A stretch of DNA of 64,000 nucleotides from Bin87 sp965219925 (GCA_965219925.1 OZ244795.1:4154001-4218000), one strand, 5' to 3'; shown: positions 8,622 through 17,397, numbered from the stretch's first letter. Translations and numbers: made by a program. Notes: generated by a model from the letters alone, not told the origin.

Positions 8622-8757
8622 ACTGGAATTTTATACTTGCATACGCTTTACGCATAGTGATCCGGCTGGTTGTGTTTCGTTGGCGGTGCGGCCACATTGC
8701 CACCGCGAAAATCCGGAATCCGGGGCGTAGAGCTACATTGTGACGGGGAGAAGACTG

Positions 8758-9984
8758 ATGGAGTTCACGGAACTGCAGGTACTGTCCTTTCTAATATCAT
8801 CGGCGCTGGTGTTCATAATGGTGCCCGGACTGGCGCTCTTCTACGGCGGCCTGGTTCGCCACAAAAACGTGATCGGAACGATGATGCACTCCATCACCGC
8901 AATTGGGCTGGTGAGCGTGTTGTGGGTGCTTTGGGGTTACAGTCTGGCGTTCGGCAACAGCGTGGGCGGCCTGGGCTTCGTGGGCGACCTCACCAAGTTC
9001 GGGATGATGGGCGTGGAACTGGATGAACAGGCGTTCATGGTGTTCCAGGGGATGTTCGCCATTATTACGGTGGCGCTGATCGCCGGTGGCTTCGCGGAGC
9101 GGTTCAAATTTTCGTCATACCTGATTTTTTCGGCATTGTGGGTAACCATCGTGTATGCGCCGCTGTGCCACTGGGTTTGGGGCGGCGGCTGGCTGGGCAA
9201 CCTGGGCTCGGTGCTGGGAATGAGCGAAGCCGGGTTTGCGCTGGACTTCGCCGGCGGCACCGTGGTGCATATCGCATCGGGGACCGCAGCGCTGGCAGCG
9301 GCCTTCGTCGTGGGGCGCCGCGCCGGGTTTGGGACGGCAACGGTTACTCCGCACAACGTGCCCCTGGTGCTGCTGGGCGCCGGCATGTTGTGGTTCGGCT
9401 GGTTCGGCTTCAACGCGGGCAGCAGTTTCGACCTCACGAGCGGCCAGGGCGCGAATGCCTTCGTTGTTACCAACGTGGCTGCCGCCACCGCCATGTCTTC
9501 GTGGTCGCTGGTGTCGTGGCTGGTGACCAAGCGACCGTCGGCCAGCGGCGCCGCAGCGGGAGCAGTGGCGGGCCTGGTGGCGATAACGCCGGCCGCCGGT
9601 TTTGTGGGAGTCATGCCAGCCATCATCATCGGCGCTGGCGCTGGCGCCGCGTGTTTCGTGGCTGTTGAGTTGGTTCACAAGCTGCGCATCGACGATTCTC
9701 TGGACGTGTTCGGCATCCACGGGATCGGCGGGATCTGGGGGGCGCTGGCTACCGGAATATTCGTCGGCGTTGGCATTGGGCTGGATGGCCTGGACGTCGA
9801 TGTAACCCGCATCGAACAGGTTCTCTACCAAATCATTGGCATACTGGCGGCCTTCGCATGGTCGTTCGTTGTGTCCAGCATCATTCTGCTGGCCCTTAAA
9901 TACACTATTGGTCTGCGCATCACTGACACCGAAGAGGAAATAGGAATCGACCTGACGCAGCATGGAGAAGGCATGAACCAATAG
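8758..9984 (+). CDS. amt: Ammonium transporter (second copy)
   Basis: This 408-residue membrane channel of the Amt/MEP family starts at the ATG at 8758 (MEFTELQVLSF) after GGGGAG. An in-frame GTG at 8740 lies further upstream but has no ribosome site. Motifs: VPGLALFYGGLVRHKN, MFAIITVALIAGGFAERFK, CHWVWGGGWLG, DFAGGTVVHIASGTAALA, GWFGFNAGS and FGIHGIGGIWGALATGIF. Unlike the first copy it has no signal segment and begins directly with helix 1, so the two are distinct paralogues rather than a recent duplication. Its own GlnR-like array lies upstream, and glnA follows 165 bp downstream. Confidence 0.95.
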   Translation: MEFTELQVLSFLISSALVFIMVPGLALFYGGLVRHKNVIGTMMHSITAIGLVSVLWVLWGYSLAFGNSVGGLGFVGDLTKFGMMGVELDEQAFMVFQGMFAIITVALIAGGFAERFKFSSYLIFSALWVTIVYAPLCHWVWGGGWLGNLGSVLGMSEAGFALDFAGGTVVHIASGTAALAAAFVVGRRAGFGTATVTPHNVPLVLLGAGMLWFGWFGFNAGSSFDLTSGQGANAFVVTNVAAATAMSSWSLVSWLVTKRPSASGAAAGAVAGLVAITPAAGFVGVMPAIIIGAGAGAACFVAVELVHKLRIDDSLDVFGIHGIGGIWGALATGIFVGVGIGLDGLDVDVTRIEQVLYQIIGILAAFAWSFVVSSIILLALKYTIGLRITDTEEEIGIDLTQHGEGMNQ

Positions 9985-10149
9985 AGTCCTCCCTCACCCC
10001 AACCCTCTCACAGAGGGAGAGAGGGCAGGATTCCAGCGTTCGCCGGAATGACGAAAAAAGAAGCCGGAAAGGCGGTTGAGGCGCAGGATGACAGTTTAGA
10101 TGACAAAACACACCCGCAAACCAAATCATCCCGAAAGGAGGGATTCAAA

Positions 10150-11574
10150 ATGACCCCCACTGAAGTAATCGACTTTTGCAAGTCAAACGGCATCGGCATC
10201 ATCGACCTGCGATTCACCGACTTGCCCGGCACTTTGCAGCACGTATCCATACCGCTCAGCGAGTTGACCGAAGCCAACCTGGCCGAGGGCTACGGTTTCG
10301 ACGGTTCCAGCATCAGGGGCTTCAAGTCCATTGATGAGAGCGATATGACGCTCCTGCCGGACACCAGCACGGCGGTGGTTGACCCCTTCTTCAGCATCCC
10401 CACGCTGCATATGTTTTGCGACATCATCGACCCGGTCACCCGGGAACTGTACTCCCGGGACCCGCGCCATGTAGCGCACAAGGCCGAAGCGTACCTCAAA
10501 GAGAGCGGCATTGCCGATGTCAGCTATTGGGGTCCGGAACCGGAATTTTTCGTGTTCGATTCCGCCCGTTTTGACCAGACCGTTAACTCTGCTTACCACT
10601 TCATTGACTCCGACGAAGGCGTATGGAATACGGGCGCCGAGACCAGCATCGGCGGCGGCAATAACCTGGCCTATCGCCCGGCGCTCAAGTCCGGGTATTT
10701 TCCGGCCCCGCCTTTCGACACCTTCCAGGATATTCGCTCCGAGATGGTGCAGAAGATTGAGCACTTTGGCATCATCGTCGAAAAGCACCATCACGAAGTT
10801 GCCACCGCCGGCCAGGCTGAGATTGACGTGCGCTTCGACAGCCTGACCAAAATGGCCGACACGGTTTCAATTGTGAAGTACGTGGTCAAAAATGTGGCGA
10901 AGGCGCATGGGAAGGTGGCGACGTTCATGCCCAAGCCGCTGTTTGGCGACAATGGCACCGGGATGCACACGCACCAGAGCCTGTGGAAAGACGGGAGCAA
11001 CCTGTTCTATGACGCCAACGGCTACGCCCTGCTGTCGGCCACCTGCCGCCACTACATCGGCGGGCTGCTGCTGCACGCGCCGGCGCTGATGGCCTTTGCC
11101 GCGCCGACGACGAACAGCTACAAGCGGCTGGTGCCCGGCTTCGAGGCTCCGGTGAACCTGGTGTACTCGGTGCGGAACCGTTCGGCGTGCATCCGCATTC
11201 CCACATACTCGAACAGCCCGGCGGCGCGGCGGCTGGAATTCCGGGCGCCCGACCCGTCGTGCAACCCCTACCTGGCGTTCGCCGCCATGCTGATGGCGGG
11301 CATCGACGGCGTCATCAACGAGATTGAACCGCCGGACCCGGTGGACCAGAACCTCTATGAAATGTCGGCGGCGGAGCTGTCGGCCATCCGTCAGGTTCCC
11401 GGCTCGCTGGAGGAGGCGCTGGGCGCGCTGGAACGGGACAACGAGTTCCTGATGCGCGGCGGTGTGTTCACCGACGACCTGCTGGAGACCTGGCTGGAGT
11501 CCAAGAAGGTGGACGTGGATGACCTGCGCCTGCGCCCGCATCCCTACGAATTCTTCAAGTATTTCGACGCCTAG
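10150..11574 (+). CDS. glnA: Glutamine synthetase type I (beta-like)
   Basis: This 474-residue cytoplasmic enzyme makes glutamine from glutamate, ammonia and ATP, and is expected to be a dodecamer. The true start is the ATG at 10150 after GAAAGGAGG; the frame is open further upstream only through repeat sequence. Seen: the beta-grasp N-domain with GYGFDGSSIRG; EPEFFVFD metal ligands; HHHEVATAGQAEID; NGTGMHTHQS; the ATP loop NSYKRLVPGFEAP; and RAPDPSCNPYLAFAAML. Near the C-terminus NLYEMSAAE matches the NLYDLP-type adenylylation loop, so control by tyrosine adenylylation is plausible. No glnE or glnB is in the window. Confidence 0.95.
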   Translation: MTPTEVIDFCKSNGIGIIDLRFTDLPGTLQHVSIPLSELTEANLAEGYGFDGSSIRGFKSIDESDMTLLPDTSTAVVDPFFSIPTLHMFCDIIDPVTRELYSRDPRHVAHKAEAYLKESGIADVSYWGPEPEFFVFDSARFDQTVNSAYHFIDSDEGVWNTGAETSIGGGNNLAYRPALKSGYFPAPPFDTFQDIRSEMVQKIEHFGIIVEKHHHEVATAGQAEIDVRFDSLTKMADTVSIVKYVVKNVAKAHGKVATFMPKPLFGDNGTGMHTHQSLWKDGSNLFYDANGYALLSATCRHYIGGLLLHAPALMAFAAPTTNSYKRLVPGFEAPVNLVYSVRNRSACIRIPTYSNSPAARRLEFRAPDPSCNPYLAFAAMLMAGIDGVINEIEPPDPVDQNLYEMSAAELSAIRQVPGSLEEALGALERDNEFLMRGGVFTDDLLETWLESKKVDVDDLRLRPHPYEFFKYFDA

Positions 11575-11590
11575 TCCGGCTTGGTATAAT
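11563..11590 (+). promoter_or_regulatory. Candidate sigma-70 promoter for hicBA-glnA2
   Basis: TTCGAC (11563-11568) and TATAAT (11585-11590) are separated by 16 bases and overlap the 3' end of glnA. This would give the hicBA and second glnA genes their own transcript. Confidence 0.5.
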
Positions 11591-11607
11591 TGCCATACAC
11601 CGAAACA

Positions 11608-11635
11608 GTAGGGGCGAATGATTATTCGCCCCTAC
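11608..11635. repeat. Perfect hairpin GTAGGGGCGAAT/ATTCGCCCCTAC
   Basis: A 12-bp inverted repeat with a GATT loop lies between glnA and hicB, downstream of the candidate promoter. It resembles a short dispersed palindromic unit. In the hicB transcript it would fold in the 5' leader. Confidence 0.7.
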
Positions 11636-11656
11636 GCCCCGCTGAGCAGGAGTGCG

Positions 11657-12016
11657 ATGATGGCAAAGTACGAAGTGGTGCTGGTCAAATACCCGGACTT
11701 CGAATACCCGGACAACCTCTGGTGGACGGCAGTCTGCCTGGCCATGCGCGGCTGCGTCTCCGACGGCCAAACCCAAGAGGAAGCGCTGATGATGATTGCT
11801 GATGCGATGGCGTCATATTTGGAAGAGGGGCCGGGATGGAAGGCGAAGATTTTCGACGCAGAGCAGACAGAGTCGGAGAAAGAAGTAACACTTGCCGAGT
11901 GCAAAGAGGAAGGCGGGATTACCGAAGTGCATTGGGTTGAACCTCGGTTTATGACGGAAGAAGAAATTCGCGATAATCACCGGCATCTTGAGCCTATCGA
12001 ATCTCCAACCACCTGA
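11657..12016 (+). CDS. hicB: HicB-type antitoxin
   Basis: This 119-residue protein has the HicB partial RNase-H fold: MAKYEVVLVKYPDFEYPDNLWWTAV-like N-terminus, GCVSDGQTQEEALMMIADAMASYLEE, then a degenerate C-terminal tail (VEPRFMTEEEIRDNHRHL) without an obvious helix-turn-helix. It overlaps the hicA start by one base (TGATG). It is expected to bind and silence the HicA RNase. The pair sits between two glutamine synthetase genes with no functional link to nitrogen assimilation apparent. Confidence 0.8.
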   Translation: MMAKYEVVLVKYPDFEYPDNLWWTAVCLAMRGCVSDGQTQEEALMMIADAMASYLEEGPGWKAKIFDAEQTESEKEVTLAECKEEGGITEVHWVEPRFMTEEEIRDNHRHLEPIESPTT

Positions 12017-12276
12017 TGCCACCGTATTTCCGCAACCTGAGTACGGCGGAAGTGCTGTCCGCTTTCCTGCGGCTCGGCTTCCGGCCAGAAGGCAGCGGAC
12101 GAGGCTCTCACAACAAGTTCATCCATGACCGACTGGGTTTATTGGTGCATATCCACCGGCACCGGGGCAACATCCCGCAAGGTACAGTAACCAAGATGGT
12201 TCGCAGGTCCGGAGTTAGCGACGCAGAGTTTCTGGCAACGCTCAACGGAAACATTCCACCCAGATTCCGAAACTGA
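12016..12276 (+). CDS. hicA: HicA-type mRNA interferase toxin
   Basis: This 86-residue dsRBD-fold toxin cleaves mRNA. Seen: STAEVLSAFLRLGFRP, then the catalytic-histidine segment GSHNKFIHD and HRHRGNIPQGTVTKMVRRSGVS, the typical HicA ending. The extra 15 residues at the C-terminus are rich in proline and asparagine. It overlaps the hicB stop and follows it translationally. Confidence 0.85.
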   Translation: MPPYFRNLSTAEVLSAFLRLGFRPEGSGRGSHNKFIHDRLGLLVHIHRHRGNIPQGTVTKMVRRSGVSDAEFLATLNGNIPPRFRN

Positions 12277-12296
12277 CGACAGAAAGGAGATTGATT

Positions 12297-12347
12297 ATGG
12301 CGTTCGATCCGCTCCACGAGTCCTTTCATCTAGGAGACCTTACCTGA
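12297..12347 (+). CDS. 16-codon leader ORF coupled to the second glnA
   Basis: An ATG at 12297 stands behind AAAGGAGATTGATT, a strong ribosome site, and the frame encodes 16 residues (MAFDPLHESFHLGDLT). Its TGA at 12345-12347 overlaps the ATG of the glutamine synthetase gene (TGATG). It looks like a translated leader peptide that couples or attenuates downstream translation, though it may be a chance ORF. It contains no run of one amino acid and no glutamine. It is too short for family searches. Confidence 0.45.
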   Translation: MAFDPLHESFHLGDLT

Positions 12348-13684
12348 TGACCGATAATCATGCTGCCGAGCGCGAGTATGTTCTGCGCAGCGCCCGCGAC
12401 TTCGATGTCAAATTCATACGCCTGTGGTTTACCGATATTCTGGGCCACCTGAAGGGGTTTGCCATAACGGTTGACGATCTGGAAGATGCCCTTGAACTGG
12501 GGGTTGGCTTCGATGGAGCGGCAATCGAAGGCTACTCGCGGGAAGAGGAAAGCGATATGCGGGCGTTCCCCGACCCGACGACGTTTTCCCTGTTGCCGTG
12601 GCGACCCCGACGCAACTCGGTGGCGCGCATGTTTTGCGACATTCGCACGCCCCGGGGCGAACCGTTCATCGGCGACCCCCGGCAGGTTCTGAAGCGGAAC
12701 CTGGAAAGGCTGGCGACCATGGGCTACATATATTACGTTGGCCCCGAGCTGGAGTTTTTCTACCTGAAGGACGCTGAATCGCCGGTACCGCTGGATACCT
12801 ACGGCTACTACGACCAGCTGTCCAGCCACCCGGCATCCGACCTGCGCCGCGATACGGTGCTGAACCTGGCCGACATGGGCATTCCGGTTAAATACTCCCA
12901 CCACGAGGGAGCGCACAGTCAGCACGAAATCGATCTGCAGTACACCGACGCGCTGACCATGGCCGACAACGTGATGACCGCGCGATTGGTCATCAAGGAG
13001 TTGGCCCAACTGCAGGGTGTGTACGCGTCGTTTATGCCGAAGCCGTTTACCGGCAGCAACGGCAGCGGCATGCACACCCACCAGTCCCTGTTTCGCGGCA
13101 ACACCAACGCGTTCTACGATACCGACGACGATTTCCATCTTTCGGTTACGGGCAAGCGGTTCATCGCCGGCCTGCTGCGCCACGCCCCGGAGATTACGCT
13201 GGTGACCAACCAGTGGGTAAATTCCTACAAGCGGCTGGTGCCAGGATACGAAGCGCCGGTTCACGTTTCCTGGACGGTCTCAAACCGGCTGGACCTGGTG
13301 CGCGTGCCATCCTACAAATCCGGTTACGACACGTCGCTGCGGATCGAATACCGTGCGCCCGACCCGGCGTGCAACCCTTACCTGGCCTTCAGCGTGTTGC
13401 TGGCAGCGGGATTGAAAGGCATAGAGGATGAGTATCCGCTGCCCACACCGGTAACCGCCGATGTCGGCTCAATGTCAGTCGAAGAACGCACGGCGCGGGG
13501 CATCACCGCGCTGCCCGGAAGCCTGGGCGAAGCGATTGTGTTGGCTGAGGGCAGTGAACTTCTGCGCCGGACGCTGGGAGATTTCGTGTTCGATTCGCTG
13601 CTGCGCAACAAGAAGATGGAGTGGGGGCAGTATCGCTCTACGGTTACCGATTACGAGATTGCCCGTTATTTGCCGCTGTTGTGA
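12347..13684 (+). CDS. glnA: Glutamine synthetase type I (alpha-like)
   Basis: This 445-residue enzyme is the second glutamine synthetase in the cluster. Seen: LGVGFDGAAIEGYSREEESD, GPELEFFYL, the HHEGAHSQHEIDL metal and glutamate segment, NGSGMHTHQSLF, NSYKRLVPGYEAP and RAPDPACNPYLAFSVLL. The region matching the adenylylation loop reads SMSVEERTARG with no tyrosine, so this isoform is probably not adenylylated. The shorter length also fits the GSI-alpha group. Two differently regulated glutamine synthetases would let the cell tune flux. Its ATG overlaps the stop of a 16-codon leader ORF, and AGGAGA lies about 12 bases upstream. Confidence 0.93.
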   Translation: MTDNHAAEREYVLRSARDFDVKFIRLWFTDILGHLKGFAITVDDLEDALELGVGFDGAAIEGYSREEESDMRAFPDPTTFSLLPWRPRRNSVARMFCDIRTPRGEPFIGDPRQVLKRNLERLATMGYIYYVGPELEFFYLKDAESPVPLDTYGYYDQLSSHPASDLRRDTVLNLADMGIPVKYSHHEGAHSQHEIDLQYTDALTMADNVMTARLVIKELAQLQGVYASFMPKPFTGSNGSGMHTHQSLFRGNTNAFYDTDDDFHLSVTGKRFIAGLLRHAPEITLVTNQWVNSYKRLVPGYEAPVHVSWTVSNRLDLVRVPSYKSGYDTSLRIEYRAPDPACNPYLAFSVLLAAGLKGIEDEYPLPTPVTADVGSMSVEERTARGITALPGSLGEAIVLAEGSELLRRTLGDFVFDSLLRNKKMEWGQYRSTVTDYEIARYLPLL

Positions 13685-13818
13685 TGGGATGGCCCTCACC
13701 CTGAGCCTCCTCAAACAGGGAGGAGAGATTTCACCCTTACCCCCATATCGAGTACGGGGCAGGCTCTAGCCCTCTTCCATCAAGGGAGAGGGGATTAGCT
13801 TTTTCTGGAGGGAGTAGG

Positions 13819-14583
13819 ATGCAGTTTTCCGGCAAGCTGGTTATCATCGCCGCGCTGGCGGTGACGGTGTTGCTCGCCAGCAACATCATTGCCATCAAGC
13901 CGGTTACGCTGTTTGAACTGCCGTTCAACCTCATTGGCAGCAATCTCTTTGTGGTGTCGGCAGCCATCGTCTGCTTCCCGGTCGGGTACATCATCAGTGA
14001 CATTCTGACCGAAGTGTATGGATTTCGGGTGGCCCGCGGCGTTATCTGGCTGGGGTTTGTGTGCAACCTGCTGATGGTTGTGCTGTTCTGGGTGGGGAAC
14101 ATCATCCCCGGCGCAGTGTTCTGGGAAGACCAGGCGTCTTATGAGAGCATTCTGGGCGCCACCACCTGGATCCTGTTAGGCTCATTCGTGGCCTACATCG
14201 TCGGCGAGTTCGTCAACGCGGCGGTGATGGTCATTCTGAAGAATCGAACCCAGGGCAGGATGCTGTGGCTGCGGACCATATCGTCCACCATCGTGGGGCA
14301 GGGCATAGACTCGATACTGTTTTTTACCATCGCGTTCGGCTTTTCCGGTTTGTGGGTCACCGAAAGCGGTTCGTGGGCGCCGGTGTTCAACGCGGCGGTG
14401 TGCGCCTGGATCGCCAAATCGCTGTACGAAATCGCAGCTACACCGCTGACCTACCTGGTGGTGGGCTGGCTAAAGCGCACCGAACAGATGGACGCGTACG
14501 ATGCGCCCCGCTCGCTGAATCCTTTTGGCGTCTTCGGCGGCGGCCCCGATGTCAACGCGGCGACGGCCAACGCCGCCGATTAG
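13819..14583 (+). CDS. Queuosine precursor transporter (YhhQ/QueT-type, DUF165)
   Basis: This 254-residue inner-membrane protein imports 7-deazaguanine precursors for queuosine tRNA modification. Six or so helices are seen, with the family signature FPVGYIISDILTEVYGF (residues 54-70), RVARGVIWLGF, and the C-terminal LRTISSTIVGQGIDSILFF and SLYEIAATPLTYLVVGWLK. The ATG at 13819 follows GGAGGGAG. No queuosine synthesis genes or preQ1 riboswitch are seen upstream; that stretch is dispersed repeat. Confidence 0.9.
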   Translation: MQFSGKLVIIAALAVTVLLASNIIAIKPVTLFELPFNLIGSNLFVVSAAIVCFPVGYIISDILTEVYGFRVARGVIWLGFVCNLLMVVLFWVGNIIPGAVFWEDQASYESILGATTWILLGSFVAYIVGEFVNAAVMVILKNRTQGRMLWLRTISSTIVGQGIDSILFFTIAFGFSGLWVTESGSWAPVFNAAVCAWIAKSLYEIAATPLTYLVVGWLKRTEQMDAYDAPRSLNPFGVFGGGPDVNAATANAAD

Positions 14584-14833
14584 TTCGGCTGATGTGTGTA
14601 AGAGAGGACGGCGGCCCTCACCCTGGCCCGCCCCCAGAGGGAGATGGGAGCGCCAAACGAAGGTTTGCGCCGTTGGGGAATTTACGCGGCAGCGGGTTGC
14701 CCTGGCATGGCTGGACGGCAGTGATTCTACGCAACATTTGGCGTCGGGTGTTTCCGCCTCGGGGTTGCTGCGGGAACTACGGACAGCCGGGCTGTTGACG
14801 GCGGTAGGTTGGGCCGGCGTGTTCGGCTAGCGG

Positions 14834-15046
14834 CTACAGCAAATCCCTGAACTCACTCACGGTGAGACCGGCTTGGACTATGATTCCACCCATCGTATAG
14901 GCATAGATGGGATTGTTGCGTGGAATCACCAAGTCCACCTCCCCGTTGGTCATTATCACGTGGCGGCTCTGCCGTTCAATCCGGAATCCAACCCTCATGA
15001 AAGCTCTAATGGCTCTTTGGTGGTTGATGCCGGGGCAACGGGGCAT
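14834..15046 (-). CDS. hicA: HicA-type toxin (second system)
   Basis: This 70-residue protein has INHQRAIRAFMRVGFRI, SRHVIM with the catalytic histidine, and IPRNNPIYAYTMGGIIVQAGLTVSEF. The usual GSH is replaced by QSRH, a common variant. It starts directly after the stop of its antitoxin gene. This second HicAB pair, on the opposite strand, is unlike the one at 11657-12276 in sequence. Confidence 0.85.
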   Translation of the reverse strand: MPRCPGINHQRAIRAFMRVGFRIERQSRHVIMTNGEVDLVIPRNNPIYAYTMGGIIVQAGLTVSEFRDLL

Positions 15047-15289
15047 CTATACCGGCACTTGAATCTCACGCAACTCGACCTGAAACCCCGACCGTTGTCC
15101 CTCATCGAGGATTTGTTCCTTGCGCAGAGTGGCTCTATCGGAAACGTAATCGAGATATTCCGAGATGGCAGAGCGGATATTCTCTATCGCTTCTTCCGGG
15201 GTGGCGCCTTGTGACCAACACGCGGGCAAGGCCGGACAATGGACCGCATAACCTTCGTCAGATTCGATGAGGACGACTTCGTATTTCAT
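15047..15289 (-). CDS. hicB: HicB-type antitoxin (second system)
   Basis: This 80-residue protein shows the classic HicB core: MKYEVVLIESDEGYAVHCPALPGC-like N-terminus, SQGATPEEAIENIRSAISEYLDYV, and no DNA-binding tail. The start chosen is the ATG at 15289 (GGAG eight bases upstream), in place of a TTG one codon earlier. Its TAG abuts the hicA ATG. Confidence 0.85.
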   Translation of the reverse strand: MKYEVVLIESDEGYAVHCPALPACWSQGATPEEAIENIRSAISEYLDYVSDRATLRKEQILDEGQRSGFQVELREIQVPV

Positions 15290-15522
15290 CAATTAACTCC
15301 GCAATTAAATCCGCTGCAGGCCTCGCCGGCTTTGATCGTTGGTTGCTGGTAGCGTAGCACAGTCCAAACGCGATTGTCCGCCGCAAACTGTCAATGTGTC
15401 AGGAAGGCCCTTATTGCAATCTCTCGCAACGAGGGGAGAGGCTAAACGGCCGTCGGTGCAGGGAAAGGCTGCGTTATAATACGCGCACACCGCTGCTAGC
15501 GTTACGCAATGGGGAGACCGCT

Positions 15523-16236
15523 ATGACTACCCCGAAGCCCAAAATCCACCCGGCGCCTGATTACTGGGAGCCTTTCCCTGACCACGAGCGTGTACACAAA
15601 GATATGTTGCAGTCCCCTACCATCAACGACTTGCGGGAAAGACTTCACATGATTTTGGCTCCGGGGGCACATTTCCCCTGGCATCCCACTAACCTGGTTA
15701 GCGACGAAGTTCCCGTGTACTATGCCAACACCGACCCGGCCACGGGACGCACCCCTTACGTTGTTCCGGACACGCTCGTTGTGCTGGGCATTGACACTCA
15801 GGCAGTTTGGGACCGGAACGGGTATGACCTGCGGCAGGTTGGCAAGCCGCCGGATTTCGTGATGGAGGTTGCATCCCATACTACGTATCTGAGGGACACT
15901 GTCGAAAAGCGGGAGATTTACCGGGAGATGGGAGTTCCCGAGTACTGGCGGTTTGACCCTTCTGGTGGGAATCACTTTGGGCAGCCCATTATCGGTGAGG
16001 GGCTGGTCAATGGCATTTATGAGCAGTTCCCGGTAATGGGTTATGCCGACGGAGCCATCGAGTCAACCAGCGCGCTACTGAACCTGGATTTCCGTTGGGG
16101 AAGCGGACGCTTCCGGATACACGACCCGGCGACCGGGGCAGAATACGAAAACCCGCGGGAAGCCAATGATAATCTGCAGGCGGAGATAGCGCGGCTGCGG
16201 GACGAAAACCGGCGACTGCGCGGCGACGTCCCGTAG
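15523..16236 (+). CDS. Uma2-family PD-(D/E)XK nuclease-fold protein
   Basis: This 237-residue Uma2 (DUF820) protein is a restriction-nuclease-like fold family whose cellular role is unclear. Seen: VPDTLVVLGID, then DFVMEVASHTTYLRDTVEKREIYREMGVPEYWRFDP, carrying the D...ExxS...K-type active-site residues. The C-terminus (residues 205-235) is a short coiled coil, EIARLRDENRRLRG. The start is the ATG at 15523 after GGGGAG; a TATAAT lies at 15475-15480. Uma2 genes are often multicopy; a second lies at 42184. Confidence 0.88.
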   Translation: MTTPKPKIHPAPDYWEPFPDHERVHKDMLQSPTINDLRERLHMILAPGAHFPWHPTNLVSDEVPVYYANTDPATGRTPYVVPDTLVVLGIDTQAVWDRNGYDLRQVGKPPDFVMEVASHTTYLRDTVEKREIYREMGVPEYWRFDPSGGNHFGQPIIGEGLVNGIYEQFPVMGYADGAIESTSALLNLDFRWGSGRFRIHDPATGAEYENPREANDNLQAEIARLRDENRRLRGDVP

Positions 16237-16277
16237 TGCTTTTAGTGAATCAGACCGGACGACAAGGAGCGGATTCC

Positions 16278-16985
16278 ATGCAAGCTGAACAGCGCAGGGT
16301 GGCCGGCGACGGCCTGCATTACATGTTGATATTCCCCGACGACTACGACGCCGACGCATCTTATCCCCTGGTGGTGCTGCTGCATGGTTTCGGCGCCAAC
16401 ATGCAGGACCTGGCGAGCCTGGCCCCGTCGATCAACCGCAAGGGCTACGTGTACGCCTGTCCCAACGCGCCGATTCCCTTTGAGCTGGGGCCGGGGATGA
16501 TCGGTTACGGCTGGCATCCGCCGAGGGGTCAGGCCACGGACGAAGACTACGCGGAGGCGGAAGGATTGTTGGATGACTTTTTCGCCGAAGTCCTGAAGGA
16601 ATTCGGAGCCGACGATGGCCGCGCGATGCTGTTGGGATTCTCCCAGGGTGGTGGCATGACCTACCGGATGGGGTTGGCCCGCCCCGACAAGTTCGCGGCC
16701 ATTATTGCCCTGAGCGCGTCGCTGCCGGATCCGGAAATACTGCGACCTCGACTGCCCAACCACCGCAACCAGCCGGTTTTCGTCGCCCACGGGGCGTATG
16801 ACCAGATGGTGTCGATGGACAGCGCCCGGCGCACGCGGGAGTTTCTCAACGAAGAGGGTTACACGCTGTCTTATAATGAGTACAACATGGGTCATGAGAT
16901 ACCCGTGGAGGTGCTGCGCGACATGGTTCCCTGGATGGAAACCGCCGTGCCCCCGCTGGTGGCGGAAACGGATCGGATTTTTTAG
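16278..16985 (+). CDS. Alpha/beta hydrolase, phospholipase/carboxylesterase type
   Basis: This 235-residue soluble serine hydrolase has oxyanion region LVVLLHGFGANMQDL, nucleophile elbow LLGFSQGGGM (serine near residue 118), acid in HGAYDQMVS, and the catalytic histidine in YNMGHEIP. The architecture is that of the small carboxylesterase/YpfH-like group. The start is the ATG at 16278 behind AAGGAG; the frame opens earlier but without a start site. The substrate is unknown. Confidence 0.88.
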   Translation: MQAEQRRVAGDGLHYMLIFPDDYDADASYPLVVLLHGFGANMQDLASLAPSINRKGYVYACPNAPIPFELGPGMIGYGWHPPRGQATDEDYAEAEGLLDDFFAEVLKEFGADDGRAMLLGFSQGGGMTYRMGLARPDKFAAIIALSASLPDPEILRPRLPNHRNQPVFVAHGAYDQMVSMDSARRTREFLNEEGYTLSYNEYNMGHEIPVEVLRDMVPWMETAVPPLVAETDRIF

Positions 16986-16997
16986 GAGAACGGAAGG

Positions 16998-17030
16998 TTT
17001 TTACATCGATGCACAGGATTGACAGGATTA
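16998..17030 (+). repeat. ACAGGAT repeat, left of the GxxExxY gene
   Basis: TTTTTACATCGATGCACAGG followed by ATTGACAGGATTA. It is the inverted partner of the copy at 17418-17450. Other copies are at 351-382, 30642-30676, 31673-31717, 37787-37833, 44559-44590 and a degraded one at 53609-53630. Confidence 0.85.
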
Positions 17031-17031
17031 T

Positions 17032-17397
17032 ATGCTGCATTCCGAATTGACTAAGGAGATAATAGGGTGTGCGTTTGCGGTACTGAATGAGCTTGGAACG
17101 GGCTTTTTGGAATCAGTTTATGAGAAGGCGATGGTAGTTGCCCTTTCAGAAGTTGGGATTCCCGTTCAAATCCAAGCGCCCATCAATGTGAACTTTCGCG
17201 GGAAATCGGTTGGGGATTTCTACGCGGATTTGTTGGTCTCCAAAAAGGTGATTGTAGAGTTGAAGGCAGTCTCAAACCTCACCCAGCAGCATAAAGCCCA
17301 AGTGATCAATTACTTGAACGCTACTGGAATCCCAGTAGGATTGCTCCTCAATTTCGGAAATTCCAGGCTAGAGTTCCAACGCTTTACACGATCCTGA
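17032..17397 (+). CDS. GxxExxY protein (PD-(D/E)XK_3 nuclease-fold family)
   Basis: This 121-residue protein has the family signature NELGTGFLESVYEKAM (GxxExxY at residues 22-28), DLLVSKKVIVELKAV with the nuclease-fold D...ExK, and the ending LLLNFGNSRLEFQRF. The biochemical role is not established for the family. The gene is bracketed within a few bases by inverted copies of the ACAGGAT repeat, which elsewhere in the window occurs without the gene. That suggests the gene and repeats move or are maintained together. Confidence 0.9.
   Translation: MLHSELTKEIIGCAFAVLNELGTGFLESVYEKAMVVALSEVGIPVQIQAPINVNFRGKSVGDFYADLLVSKKVIVELKAVSNLTQQHKAQVINYLNATGIPVGLLLNFGNSRLEFQRFTRS

Noticed and set aside
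11608..11635. Rho-independent terminator after the first glnA
   Set aside because: The hairpin is perfect but no T-run follows, and a candidate promoter lies upstream of it.
13690..13818. PreQ1 riboswitch upstream of the queuosine transporter
   Set aside because: The stretch is a CCCTCTCCC-type hairpin repeat; no aptamer signature was found.
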